Both the position numbers and the translations under genes were made by a program. From an uncultured Spirochaetota bacterium (GTDB lineage: Bacteria; Spirochaetota; UBA4802; UBA5550), in contig CALMRZ010000081.1 in assembly GCA_937872225.1 (NCBI GenBank), forward strand, positions 1 through 64,000: a stretch of 64,000 nucleotides of DNA. Direction: 5' to 3'. Positions 57,852 through 64,000 of this stretch are shown in pieces (the first letter of the stretch is position 1; each line of letters starts with the position of its first letter). The notes beneath the pieces are model-generated. The model ran no database searches. It was not told where the DNA came from and saw only the letters and a program-made list of their open reading frames with translations.

Positions 57852-58298
57852 CTACAGGAAATCGCGATAGTACTCGTTTGTTATCGGGTCTTTCAGCTCC
57901 GGGTCAAGCTCGACCAGGTGCCGGATGATGAATTGACGGTTCTTGATCTCCGGATGGGGGATGATGAGGTCGCCGGTGCTGAGAATGATGCTGTCATACA
58001 GCAGAATGTCCAGGTCGATTGTGCGGGGCCCTTTGGGGACCGTCTTCCGGCGGCCCAGTTCCAGTTCAATTCTCCCGGTTGTTTCCAGAAGTTCGTGCGG
58101 AGCAAGGGCCGTTTCCACGACGATGATCATGTTGAGAAACAGCGGCTGGTCGAGGTAATCGATGGGCTCCGTCTCGAGAATGGAACTCTGCTTCAGAGGC
58201 GTAATGGACGGAAGGGATGCAAGGGCGTTGATTGCGTCTCTCAGGTTTTTTTCGCGGTCGCCCAGGTTTGAACCGAGGCCAATGTAAACAATCGCCAT
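57852..58298 (-). CDS. folK: HPPK: 2-amino-4-hydroxy-6-hydroxymethyldihydropteridine pyrophosphokinase
   Basis: A 148-residue folate enzyme. It begins IVYIGLGSNLGDREKNL, the signature strand and turn; the metal and ATP-binding part is GPRTIDLDILLYD; and PHPEIKNRQFIIRHLVELDP ends the core. The ATG directly abuts the stop of the DnaC-like gene (TAAATG), indicating coupling. No other folate gene is near. Confidence 0.95.
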   Translation of the reverse strand: MAIVYIGLGSNLGDREKNLRDAINALASLPSITPLKQSSILETEPIDYLDQPLFLNMIIVVETALAPHELLETTGRIELELGRRKTVPKGPRTIDLDILLYDSIILSTGDLIIPHPEIKNRQFIIRHLVELDPELKDPITNEYYRDFL

Positions 58299-59117
58299 TT
58301 ACAGCTTTTCCCTGTAATCTTCACCGCTGATTTCCATGATGCGGCACATTTCTTTTATCCGCGAAAGGATCCTGCCCTGCGACAGGTCTTTGAGGGCCCT
58401 GTGGGGATTGTTGTTTGACGTGAAGATGGTGAACTTCTCGGCCTCGTACCGGGCGTCCACCAGGTCATACAGCGTTTCCTGCTTCCACTCGGTGTCTTTC
58501 TGTATCCCGAAATCGTCGATCACCAGGATGTCCACGTCGGCCAACTCCTTTTCTATCCTGCCCGATTCCCCGTAGGTTTCCGAGCCCTCGTGGAAGGATT
58601 CCTGGAGGGTCTTGAAAAAGTTCCGGGAAATGCTGATGAACCTGCCTTCCACGGCATGGCGGATGATGATCTCGGTAAGGATGATCGATGCGAGCAGGGT
58701 CTTGCCGGTGCCGGCGTTGCCCCAGAGGTACAGGCCTTTTCTTGCATTGGGGAACTGCCTTACGATATCATAGGCGGCGGTCTTGGCCTCGTCGGCCAGC
58801 TTGTTGACGGACTTGAAATGATTGAGCTGTTTCCACAGGTATTTTTTATTGATCCCCGACCGGTTGTAAATCATGTTGATTTTCATGATTTTCATCCTGG
58901 TTTCGCGGCAGAAGCATTCTTCAATCCTGCCATTATTATTGTAGTAATACGGGTCCTCCCCACCGCAGGTGCATTTTTTTATCACGCATTTGGGGCAGGG
59001 GACAAGGGCATTTTCGCCCAGCTCTTCAAAATGGGGGTTATGGATTATGCCTGTCCTATCGCAGAAATCGCAATACTTCGGGCTGATTACGGGTTTTATC
59101 TGGGTCTTCATGGCCAT
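58299..59117 (-). CDS. DnaC/IstB-like AAA+ ATPase with N-terminal zinc-finger cysteines
   Basis: A 272-residue protein. Residues 15-70 hold four Cys pairs (CDFC at 16-19, CPKC at 41-44, CTC at 49-51, CFC at 68-70), likely Zn sites. Walker A is GNAGTGKT (133-140), Walker B is DVDILVIDDFG, and sensor 1 is in FTIFTSNNNPHR. This is the DnaC/DnaI helicase-loader type; with no transposase beside it, a replicative loader or related role is more likely than an IS21 helper. The start could be residue 1 or Met3. Confidence 0.88.
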   Translation of the reverse strand: MAMKTQIKPVISPKYCDFCDRTGIIHNPHFEELGENALVPCPKCVIKKCTCGGEDPYYYNNNGRIEECFCRETRMKIMKINMIYNRSGINKKYLWKQLNHFKSVNKLADEAKTAAYDIVRQFPNARKGLYLWGNAGTGKTLLASIILTEIIIRHAVEGRFISISRNFFKTLQESFHEGSETYGESGRIEKELADVDILVIDDFGIQKDTEWKQETLYDLVDARYEAEKFTIFTSNNNPHRALKDLSQGRILSRIKEMCRIMEISGEDYREKL

Positions 59118-59214
59118 GAACTTGAGTTCGCAGATTTGACCAGGGACGCGATAATGTCAAGAATATTTATGAGACATATCACTGACATTTTATAACGGGA
59201 TCCGGCATTTATTA

Positions 59215-59243
59215 TTGAAAAAAGTATGAATATTTCATATTAT
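59215..59243 (+). promoter_or_regulatory. Promoter of the FcpA-like gene with spacer palindrome
   Basis: TTGAAA (59215-59220) and TATTAT (59238-59243) are 17 bases apart. The spacer contains TATGAA-TAT-TTCATA (59225-59239), a perfect 6+6 inverted repeat, placed where a repressor would block polymerase. The gene starts 85 bases downstream. Confidence 0.65.
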
Positions 59244-59328
59244 TAGGCCGATATGGTAGTGTGGTAGTGCACCGGGATCGTTGGCGTGCATTCACGGTCG
59301 GAATTATTTTGCGGTAAGGGGTTACTAT

Positions 59329-60204
59329 ATGAAACCAGAAACTATGTATAAGGCAGTCATTGCTGTCCTGATCGGGGCGGTGCTTTTCACCTTCGGGCCC
59401 GTTTCCCGGGTGTCCGCACAGCAGGCTGATGATAAGAAGAAGGATGAAAAGAAAGACGCGACCCTGCTCAATGAATTCAGCGATGTGGAAGTCTCCGGCT
59501 GGAGGATCAGGGATTTCAAACCGTATATCAAGGCCATCCAGGAGCTGGAAAAACTGAACAAGGAATACTCCGACAACCTGTTGAAGCTGGCGATCGACGA
59601 ATACTCCACCGGCCTGGATATTCTCGAAGACATGGAAAACGAGGTTATCAAGATCAGGACTACCAATAAGGAGAAGAAAAACCTTCAGGAACGGTGGTAC
59701 TGGCAGGAGATAGACCGGAAGAATGCCGAACAGCGTCTTATATGGTCCAAAAAATCGGAAGCAAAAATGAAATCAGTGACCTACCTCACCAAGGCTATAA
59801 ATTATCTTGACCAGATACAGCACCAGGAGATTAGGCAGGAGCCCCGGTTCCTCAACTTCCAGACCAGGCTGTTCCAGGTGTACGTGTCAACCCAGTATGA
59901 CCTCCAGAATTTTCTGCCCTGCATAGCCATCCTTGAACGCTATATAACCCTTTCGGACAAGAACGCGAAGGACATCTGGGCTTACAAGTACATGTCGAGC
60001 TGCTACGGCTACATGGAAAAGGTTCTTGAGAAGTACAAACATGCCTCTGAAGACGAAATCAACACCTATAAGAACAAGAAGAACAGGAGCATGCTCCAGG
60101 CCGTTGAGCTGAAATACGGAATTGAATCGCCGCATTACAAGCATATGCAGGAGCTGGTCGAGCAGGATGAGAAGAAGAGCGAGCGTATAAACGATTACAA
60201 GTAA
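59329..60204 (+). CDS. Secreted helical protein, candidate flagellar coiling protein (FcpA-like)
   Basis: A 291-residue exported protein from ATG 59329 (AAGGGG ribosome site), with a signal peptide cleaved near VSAQQADD. The mature protein is almost all alpha-helical and rich in Lys, Glu and Tyr, with segments such as VSGWRIRDFKPYIKAIQEL, IDEYSTGLDILEDMENEV and FQVYVSTQYDLQNF in a TPR-like series. Size, location and this helical order agree with FcpA, the periplasmic flagellar sheath protein of Leptospira, as far as I recall that family. If so it would bind the periplasmic flagellum and shape it. No other flagellar gene is in view, so the name is tentative. Confidence 0.6.
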   Translation: MKPETMYKAVIAVLIGAVLFTFGPVSRVSAQQADDKKKDEKKDATLLNEFSDVEVSGWRIRDFKPYIKAIQELEKLNKEYSDNLLKLAIDEYSTGLDILEDMENEVIKIRTTNKEKKNLQERWYWQEIDRKNAEQRLIWSKKSEAKMKSVTYLTKAINYLDQIQHQEIRQEPRFLNFQTRLFQVYVSTQYDLQNFLPCIAILERYITLSDKNAKDIWAYKYMSSCYGYMEKVLEKYKHASEDEINTYKNKKNRSMLQAVELKYGIESPHYKHMQELVEQDEKKSERINDYK

Positions 60205-60221
60205 CCTGCGGTAACATTACG

Positions 60222-60250
60222 AAAAAAACCCGGCTTGAGCCGGGTTTTTT
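60222..60250. terminator. Bidirectional terminator
   Basis: CCCGGC (60229-60234) pairs with GCCGGG (60239-60244) around TTGA, flanked by seven As and six Ts. It serves both the FcpA-like gene and the convergent reductase gene. Confidence 0.93.
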
Positions 60251-60261
60251 ATGCATGTGAA

Positions 60262-61104
60262 CTATATCTTTTTGCTTAACCGCTGTTTTGCCTTTTTAAA
60301 TTCTCCATCCATGATTTTGTGCGCGAGATTCGGGGCGTGGCGGACAATGGCCCACAACAGGCGGGACTGACCGGGATGGATGTAGAACTTATTCTGCATT
60401 ATCCCCTTTATGAGCTTTTGCGCCACTTCTCCGGGATCAAGGAGCCCCCCGGTTTCCGACATTATCATGACCTCGGCAGGCTTGGTCCTGTTCTCGTTAT
60501 CAAAGCCGGGGGTCTGCGTATCGGGAGGATACAGGACCGAAAACCTGATGCCCTGGGGTGCCAGTTCGCTCCGGAGGGCTTCAGTCAGGCCGCATATGGC
60601 GAACTTGGTGGGGCAATAGGTCGCGTAACCTATCATGCCGAGGTATCCGAGCAGGGAGGAGCAAGTTACGATATGTCCCGACCGCCTCTTTATAAAATGC
60701 GGCAGGACGATAATAATCGGGACGAGCTGGCCGTAGTAATTGGTTTCCATGTTTTTCTTGAAATCTTCAATTGTATAATCCTGGATGTAGCGCGGTTGCG
60801 CGTATCCCACAAAATTCATCAGGTAATCCGGGACCCCGCTTTTTTTTATATGGGCCTCGATGAGGGGCTTCAGCTTTTTCATGTCCGTGGTGTCGCAGGA
60901 AATTGTTGTCACCGACTGGCTGTCGATGATGCGGGCGTTGCTGATTTCATCAGAAGCCGTCTTCAGATCATTTTTATTCCTCGCTATGATGCAGACGCTG
61001 CCGCCGGCTTTCACGAATTCCAGAGCCACGGCCTTGCCGATGCCTTTTGATCCGCCTGAAATTATTGCTGTCTTACCTGAAAAATGTTGTTTTACGCTGG
61101 CCAT
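60262..61104 (-). CDS. Short-chain dehydrogenase, 3-ketodihydrosphingosine reductase-like
   Basis: A 280-residue NAD(P)H-dependent SDR. The dinucleotide loop is SGGSKGIGKA, the second glycine-loop residue pattern NFVGYAQP replaces NNAG as in KDSR-type enzymes, and the active site has TCSSLLGY and YATYCPTK. The stretch VLYPPDTQTPGFDNENRTKP is the feature that most recalls eukaryotic KDSR and bacterial CerR-like reductases. No signal peptide is seen, but the C-terminal third has a hydrophobic, possibly membrane-associated helix (SRLLWAIVRHAPNLAH). Start Met at 61104 has GGGGG nine bases before it. It is divergent from the acyl-AMP ligase gene. Confidence 0.82.
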   Translation of the reverse strand: MASVKQHFSGKTAIISGGSKGIGKAVALEFVKAGGSVCIIARNKNDLKTASDEISNARIIDSQSVTTISCDTTDMKKLKPLIEAHIKKSGVPDYLMNFVGYAQPRYIQDYTIEDFKKNMETNYYGQLVPIIIVLPHFIKRRSGHIVTCSSLLGYLGMIGYATYCPTKFAICGLTEALRSELAPQGIRFSVLYPPDTQTPGFDNENRTKPAEVMIMSETGGLLDPGEVAQKLIKGIMQNKFYIHPGQSRLLWAIVRHAPNLAHKIMDGEFKKAKQRLSKKI

Positions 61105-61635
61105 GTGCATGATCCCCCGGATGTAGTTGTTGGAAAAAGAGAAAATGAGATCAGATGTTATATGTCAATGAATATTCGGATTATGATAAAGGTAATGCAA
61201 AACCGGTGTTCAAAAAAGTGCTAACTGGATTTCAGTTGCATATATGATACGTGGTGTGGACTTTTTTTAATACGTTTCAGATTTTTTTATTTAATGGCCT
61301 TAAATTAAAGAATAAGGTGGAAAATGCGGGAAAAATAAAAAAATATTTGGCATAAAACTTGCATATTAATTATTCAATGCTTAAAAAGTCACAAGACATA
61401 ATCAATAATTAAAGGATAGGTTATTTTCTTTCTTGACATTGAGCCAAAATAAAAAGAAGTATCTTGTTTTTTTAGAACAAGGGTATTACTAAAAAATATA
61501 ATTATGAGATTTCGTCAATAAAATCGTTTCAGAATTATTTTACATAGCTTCTTTGCCGCTTCCAACGGCAGCGCCGCGTATAAATAATTTCTTATGCCAG
61601 AGCAGTTTGATGGCCTTCATGGTAAGGAAGGACAG
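61105..61635. other. AT-rich divergent intergenic region
   Basis: About 530 bases with no gene. It holds a sigma-54-type promoter at 61348-61363 and an isolated TTGACA (61433-61438) without a good -10. Otherwise it is AT-rich with homopolymer runs and no repeat copies. Confidence 0.6.
61348..61363 (+). promoter_or_regulatory. Sigma-54 (RpoN) type promoter upstream of the acyl-AMP ligase gene
   Basis: TGGCAT, five bases (AAAAC), then TTGCA matches the -24/-12 consensus TGGCAC-N5-TTGCW at all but one position with exact spacing. The start of transcription would be near 61375, leaving a 260-base leader. RpoN promoters need an enhancer-binding activator, whose sites I cannot identify. Confidence 0.65.
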
Positions 61636-63498
61636 ATGTATATGCTAAAAAAATCTATTAAGGATATGCACATGAATGCAGCACCAGTAGCAAACAAGGC
61701 GGCACACCTGAAAAATCATTCCAGGTATGAATTGAAAGCCCAGACACTTATCGAATCTCTTGAAAAAAGAGCGGGATTAAAACCGGAATTCCTGATATTC
61801 ATGGACTTGAAAAACAAGGAAACGAGAGTATCGGCGCTGGAGGTCCTGGAAAAGGCCCGGTCGGCTGCACAGTACCTCATGGCCAGGGGGCTGAAGCAGG
61901 GCGATAAGGTCGTCATCATGCTTCCCACGGGCCAGAATTTCGCTTATATCTATTTCGGCGTTATTATCGCCGGCGGCGTCCCGGTGCCCGTCAGCCAGCC
62001 TGCCGGAACCAACAACCTTGCCAAGTATCTTGACAACCTTACCCATATCATACATGATTGCGAAGCCAGGTTTTTCATCACCTACGACAAGATAAAGCTC
62101 ATCGCGGGAAGCCTGATGAATATCTCAAACCTGGTAAACGGTTTTCTCTTTGATGAAGAGATCTTCGCCAACCCGGTGCCGGCGGAGCACCACAGGAAGT
62201 TCCCCGTGGTAAGGACAGACGACCTGGCCCTTATCCAGTATACCTCCGGGACGACGGGAAAGCCCAAGGGCGTCATGCTCTCCCACCGCAACCTGCTCCA
62301 CAACATACACGGCATCGGCGTTGCCAGCGCCATGACCGACAGTGACGTGGGCATCAGCTGGCTTCCCATGTACCATGACATGGGGCTCATCGGCGGCTTT
62401 TTATCGACCATGTACTGGAACATATCCCTGGTGCTCATGGCGCCGGAAGCCTTCATATTCAGGCCCTTCTGGTGGCTTGAAAATATCTCGAAGTACCGTG
62501 TCACCATGGGCGTGGCGCCCAATTTCGGCTACCATTACTGCGTTACCCGGATTGACGATAAAGATTTACATAAGCTTGACCTCAGTTCGTGGCGTCTTGC
62601 CCTGAACGGCGCGGAGCCGGTGGACCGGAACACCCTGAACAAGTTCCTCGACAAGTTCAGGCCCTGCGGGCTCAGGGACGACATCTTTCTCCCGGTCTAC
62701 GGAATGGCGGAGGACAGCCTGGCCGCGACCTTCCCGGCGCTGGATAAAACCACGGTGGTGCGGCGGTTCGTGCGCAGCGTCCTCGAGGAGGAGGACCGCG
62801 TCGTCGATTCAGCCAGCGAGAACACGCAGGAGTACATAGACCTGGTGTCGGTCGGCTATCCCCTGGTGGGTCAGGAGATCAAGATCGTCGGCGAGCATGG
62901 CAGGACATTGAACGAGCGGGAGGTCGGGGAGGTGTGCGTGAAGAGCCCCAGCCTCATGAGCGGCTATTACAAGAATCCGAAAGCCACGAAGGAAGCGGTC
63001 AGGGACGGATGGCTCCATTCCGGCGACATGGGCTTCATCCTTGACGGCATGCTCTACATATCGGGCCGGAAAAAGGAGATGATCATCAAGCGCGGCAAGA
63101 ACATCTATCCCTATGACGTGGAGAGGATCGCCCAGACGGTCAGGGGGATCCGCAAGGGGTGCTGCGCCGCCTTTGACGTCCATAACGAGGAACAGGGGAC
63201 CGAAGACCTTGTGCTGGTTTGTGAAACCACGGTGAAGCACAAGCATGAACTGGAGCGGATCAGGCAGGAAATCCATAACGAGATCCTGGCCAAGCTGGGC
63301 ATAGCGCCGGACGATATCAGGCTGGTCCCCAGGGAAACGATCCCGAAGACCACCAGCGGGAAGACCCAGCGGATCCTGTGCAAGAAGATATACCTCGAGG
63401 GCGAACTCATCCCGAGGAAAAGCAAGAACCTCTTGGTGCTGGCCAGGACCTTCCTGATGAGCCATTTCCATCTCTTCAGAAGGCGCCTCAAGCAATAG
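61636..63498 (+). CDS. Fatty acyl-AMP ligase / long-chain acyl-ACP synthetase-like
   Basis: A 620-residue ANL-superfamily enzyme that should activate a fatty acid as acyl-AMP and load it on a carrier protein. The AMP-binding loop is YTSGTTGKPKG, the A4/A5 region has WLPMYHDMGLIGG, and NGAEPVDRNTL with VYGMAEDSL are typical of FAAL proteins rather than acyl-CoA ligases. The hinge is YISGRKKEMIIKRGKNIYP and the catalytic Lys is in TTSGKTQR. ATG 61636 has AAGGAAGG at good distance; a more upstream ATG (61594) lacks one. The small ACP encoded next is the natural acceptor. Confidence 0.9.
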   Translation: MYMLKKSIKDMHMNAAPVANKAAHLKNHSRYELKAQTLIESLEKRAGLKPEFLIFMDLKNKETRVSALEVLEKARSAAQYLMARGLKQGDKVVIMLPTGQNFAYIYFGVIIAGGVPVPVSQPAGTNNLAKYLDNLTHIIHDCEARFFITYDKIKLIAGSLMNISNLVNGFLFDEEIFANPVPAEHHRKFPVVRTDDLALIQYTSGTTGKPKGVMLSHRNLLHNIHGIGVASAMTDSDVGISWLPMYHDMGLIGGFLSTMYWNISLVLMAPEAFIFRPFWWLENISKYRVTMGVAPNFGYHYCVTRIDDKDLHKLDLSSWRLALNGAEPVDRNTLNKFLDKFRPCGLRDDIFLPVYGMAEDSLAATFPALDKTTVVRRFVRSVLEEEDRVVDSASENTQEYIDLVSVGYPLVGQEIKIVGEHGRTLNEREVGEVCVKSPSLMSGYYKNPKATKEAVRDGWLHSGDMGFILDGMLYISGRKKEMIIKRGKNIYPYDVERIAQTVRGIRKGCCAAFDVHNEEQGTEDLVLVCETTVKHKHELERIRQEIHNEILAKLGIAPDDIRLVPRETIPKTTSGKTQRILCKKIYLEGELIPRKSKNLLVLARTFLMSHFHLFRRRLKQ

Positions 63499-63611
63499 GT
63501 CCCTAATCCTGCAACCCAAAATATTCATTGAAAATATAGCGGCGTATATCACAATGTGCTGTCGGGTGCAGTGCCGCACGGCGCGTGCATATTCCCGCTA
63601 AGGAGACAACA

Positions 63612-63863
63612 ATGGGAAGTGTTACAGCGGATCAGATTCGCAAGGATTTTCTCGCCATCATAGCCAAGCTGTCGGGTAAAAAACCGGACCAGCTGAAGGA
63701 CGGGGACCGGTTCAGGGAGGACCTGGGATTCGACAGCCTCAAGAGCATGGAGGCCATATCCCGGATCACGGAAATGTATGATTTCGATCCCGACCTGGAC
63801 GAGGTCATGGAACTCCAGACAATCGTCGAAGTCATCAGGTACCTTGAGAAAAAGCTTATGTGA
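63612..63863 (+). CDS. Acyl carrier protein
   Basis: An 83-residue four-helix carrier with the 4'-phosphopantetheine Ser in [19 protein letters not shown] precedes ATG 63612. It is acidic in helix 2 but differs from the housekeeping AcpP, which normally sits beside fabF and has DSLD or DSLDTVE. Its place right after the acyl-AMP ligase suggests a dedicated carrier. Confidence 0.93.
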   Translation: MGSVTADQIRKDFLAIIAKLSGKKPDQLKDGDRFREDLGFDSLKSMEAISRITEMYDFDPDLDEVMELQTIVEVIRYLEKKLM

Positions 63864-63921
63864 GCCGCGGCGGCGCACGGGCTGAAGAACACGCCGATAT
63901 TTTTCAGAGTGAGGATGTTAC

Positions 63922-64000
63922 ATGAGTCAGTTAGTCAGCGATGCGATGAAGCAGCAGGCTGCGCTCCTGTCGATGCTGCGCAGGGAGAACATATACACCT
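63922..64000 (+). CDS. Start of a further gene, cut by the window edge
   Basis: ATG 63922 has GAGGA at good distance and opens a frame to the end of the window (26 residues, with VSDAMKQQAALLSMLRRENIYT). An amphipathic helix followed by a Tyr is compatible with the N-terminus of an alpha-oxoamine synthase such as serine palmitoyltransferase, which would fit an ACP and a KDSR-like reductase, but 26 residues cannot show it. Confidence 0.55.
   Translation, partial: MSQLVSDAMKQQAALLSMLRRENIYT

Overview
The window looks like chromosomal DNA from a Gram-negative, free-living bacterium, most likely a Spirochaetota member near the Leptospira side of that phylum. This is an inference from gene content: a complete F-type (not V/A-type) ATP synthase operon, a secreted helical protein resembling the Leptospira flagellar coiling protein FcpA, several PAS/GAF/SpoIIE-phosphatase signalling proteins, predicted outer-membrane beta-barrels and a PpiC lipoprotein. 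I saw no rRNA, tRNA, CRISPR array, integrase or complete insertion sequence.

Layout. 0-6 kb: a SahR-like ArsR/methyltransferase regulator with a palindromic operator, ahcY, an amidohydrolase, a methyltransferase and alr, separated by short dispersed repeats. 6-8 kb (minus): a PAP2 phosphatase and a GHKL ATPase. 8.1-10.7 kb: leuA behind a leucine-rich leader peptide and an attenuator, then a small secreted protein. 10.8-13.6 kb (minus): a frameshifted nitronate monooxygenase, a small membrane protein and a membrane-anchored SpoIIE phosphatase. 14-18.8 kb: recA, map, an outer-membrane protein and a PpiC lipoprotein. 18.8-19.05 kb (minus): a solitary HicB-like protein. 19.4-26.7 kb: atpZ-B-E-F-H-A-G-D-C with a strong terminator. 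27-34.8 kb: a signalling block (acidic protein, GAF/degenerate-GGDEF, SUMF1-fold protein, PAS-SpoIIE phosphatase, PAS histidine kinase), then glgP. 37.7-43.8 kb (minus): a 43-residue membrane protein, an HD hydrolase, lepA, rlmB-cysS and a coiled-coil protein. 44-45.8 kb: murB and a DnaQ-WYL fusion. 45.8-48.3 kb (minus): a POTRA/barrel protein coupled to an ArsR regulator, and a STAS protein. 48.7-51.4 kb: a PanP-like decarboxylase and a secreted protein. 51.5-53.1 kb: three tandem Hsp20 genes behind a CIRCE operator, then a small minus-strand protein. 53.4-57.8 kb: SRAP, a MarR-thioesterase pair with tandem operators, and DUF3795-umuD-RHH-umuC. 57.8-59.1 kb (minus): folK and a DnaC-like ATPase. 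59.3-64 kb: an FcpA-like protein, a KDSR-like reductase, then a fatty acyl-AMP ligase, an ACP and the start of another gene, preceded by a sigma-54-type promoter.

Three themes stand out. First, regulation is unusually legible: CIRCE, an 18-bp operator overlapping the sahR promoter, a three-way leucine attenuator, tandem MarR-type palindromes, and a palindrome just downstream of the promoter inside the umu locus. Second, about fifteen copies of a GGGGTCAGAGYAAA repeat, often with a palindromic GATAGTTATCGG element, sit at gene borders in three zones and are absent from the blocks between them. Third, the right edge may be the start of a bacterial sphingolipid-type or other long-chain lipid locus. 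The most unusual arrangement is an apparently tandem ribbon-helix-helix protein encoded between umuD and umuC with its own promoter and operator-like palindrome.
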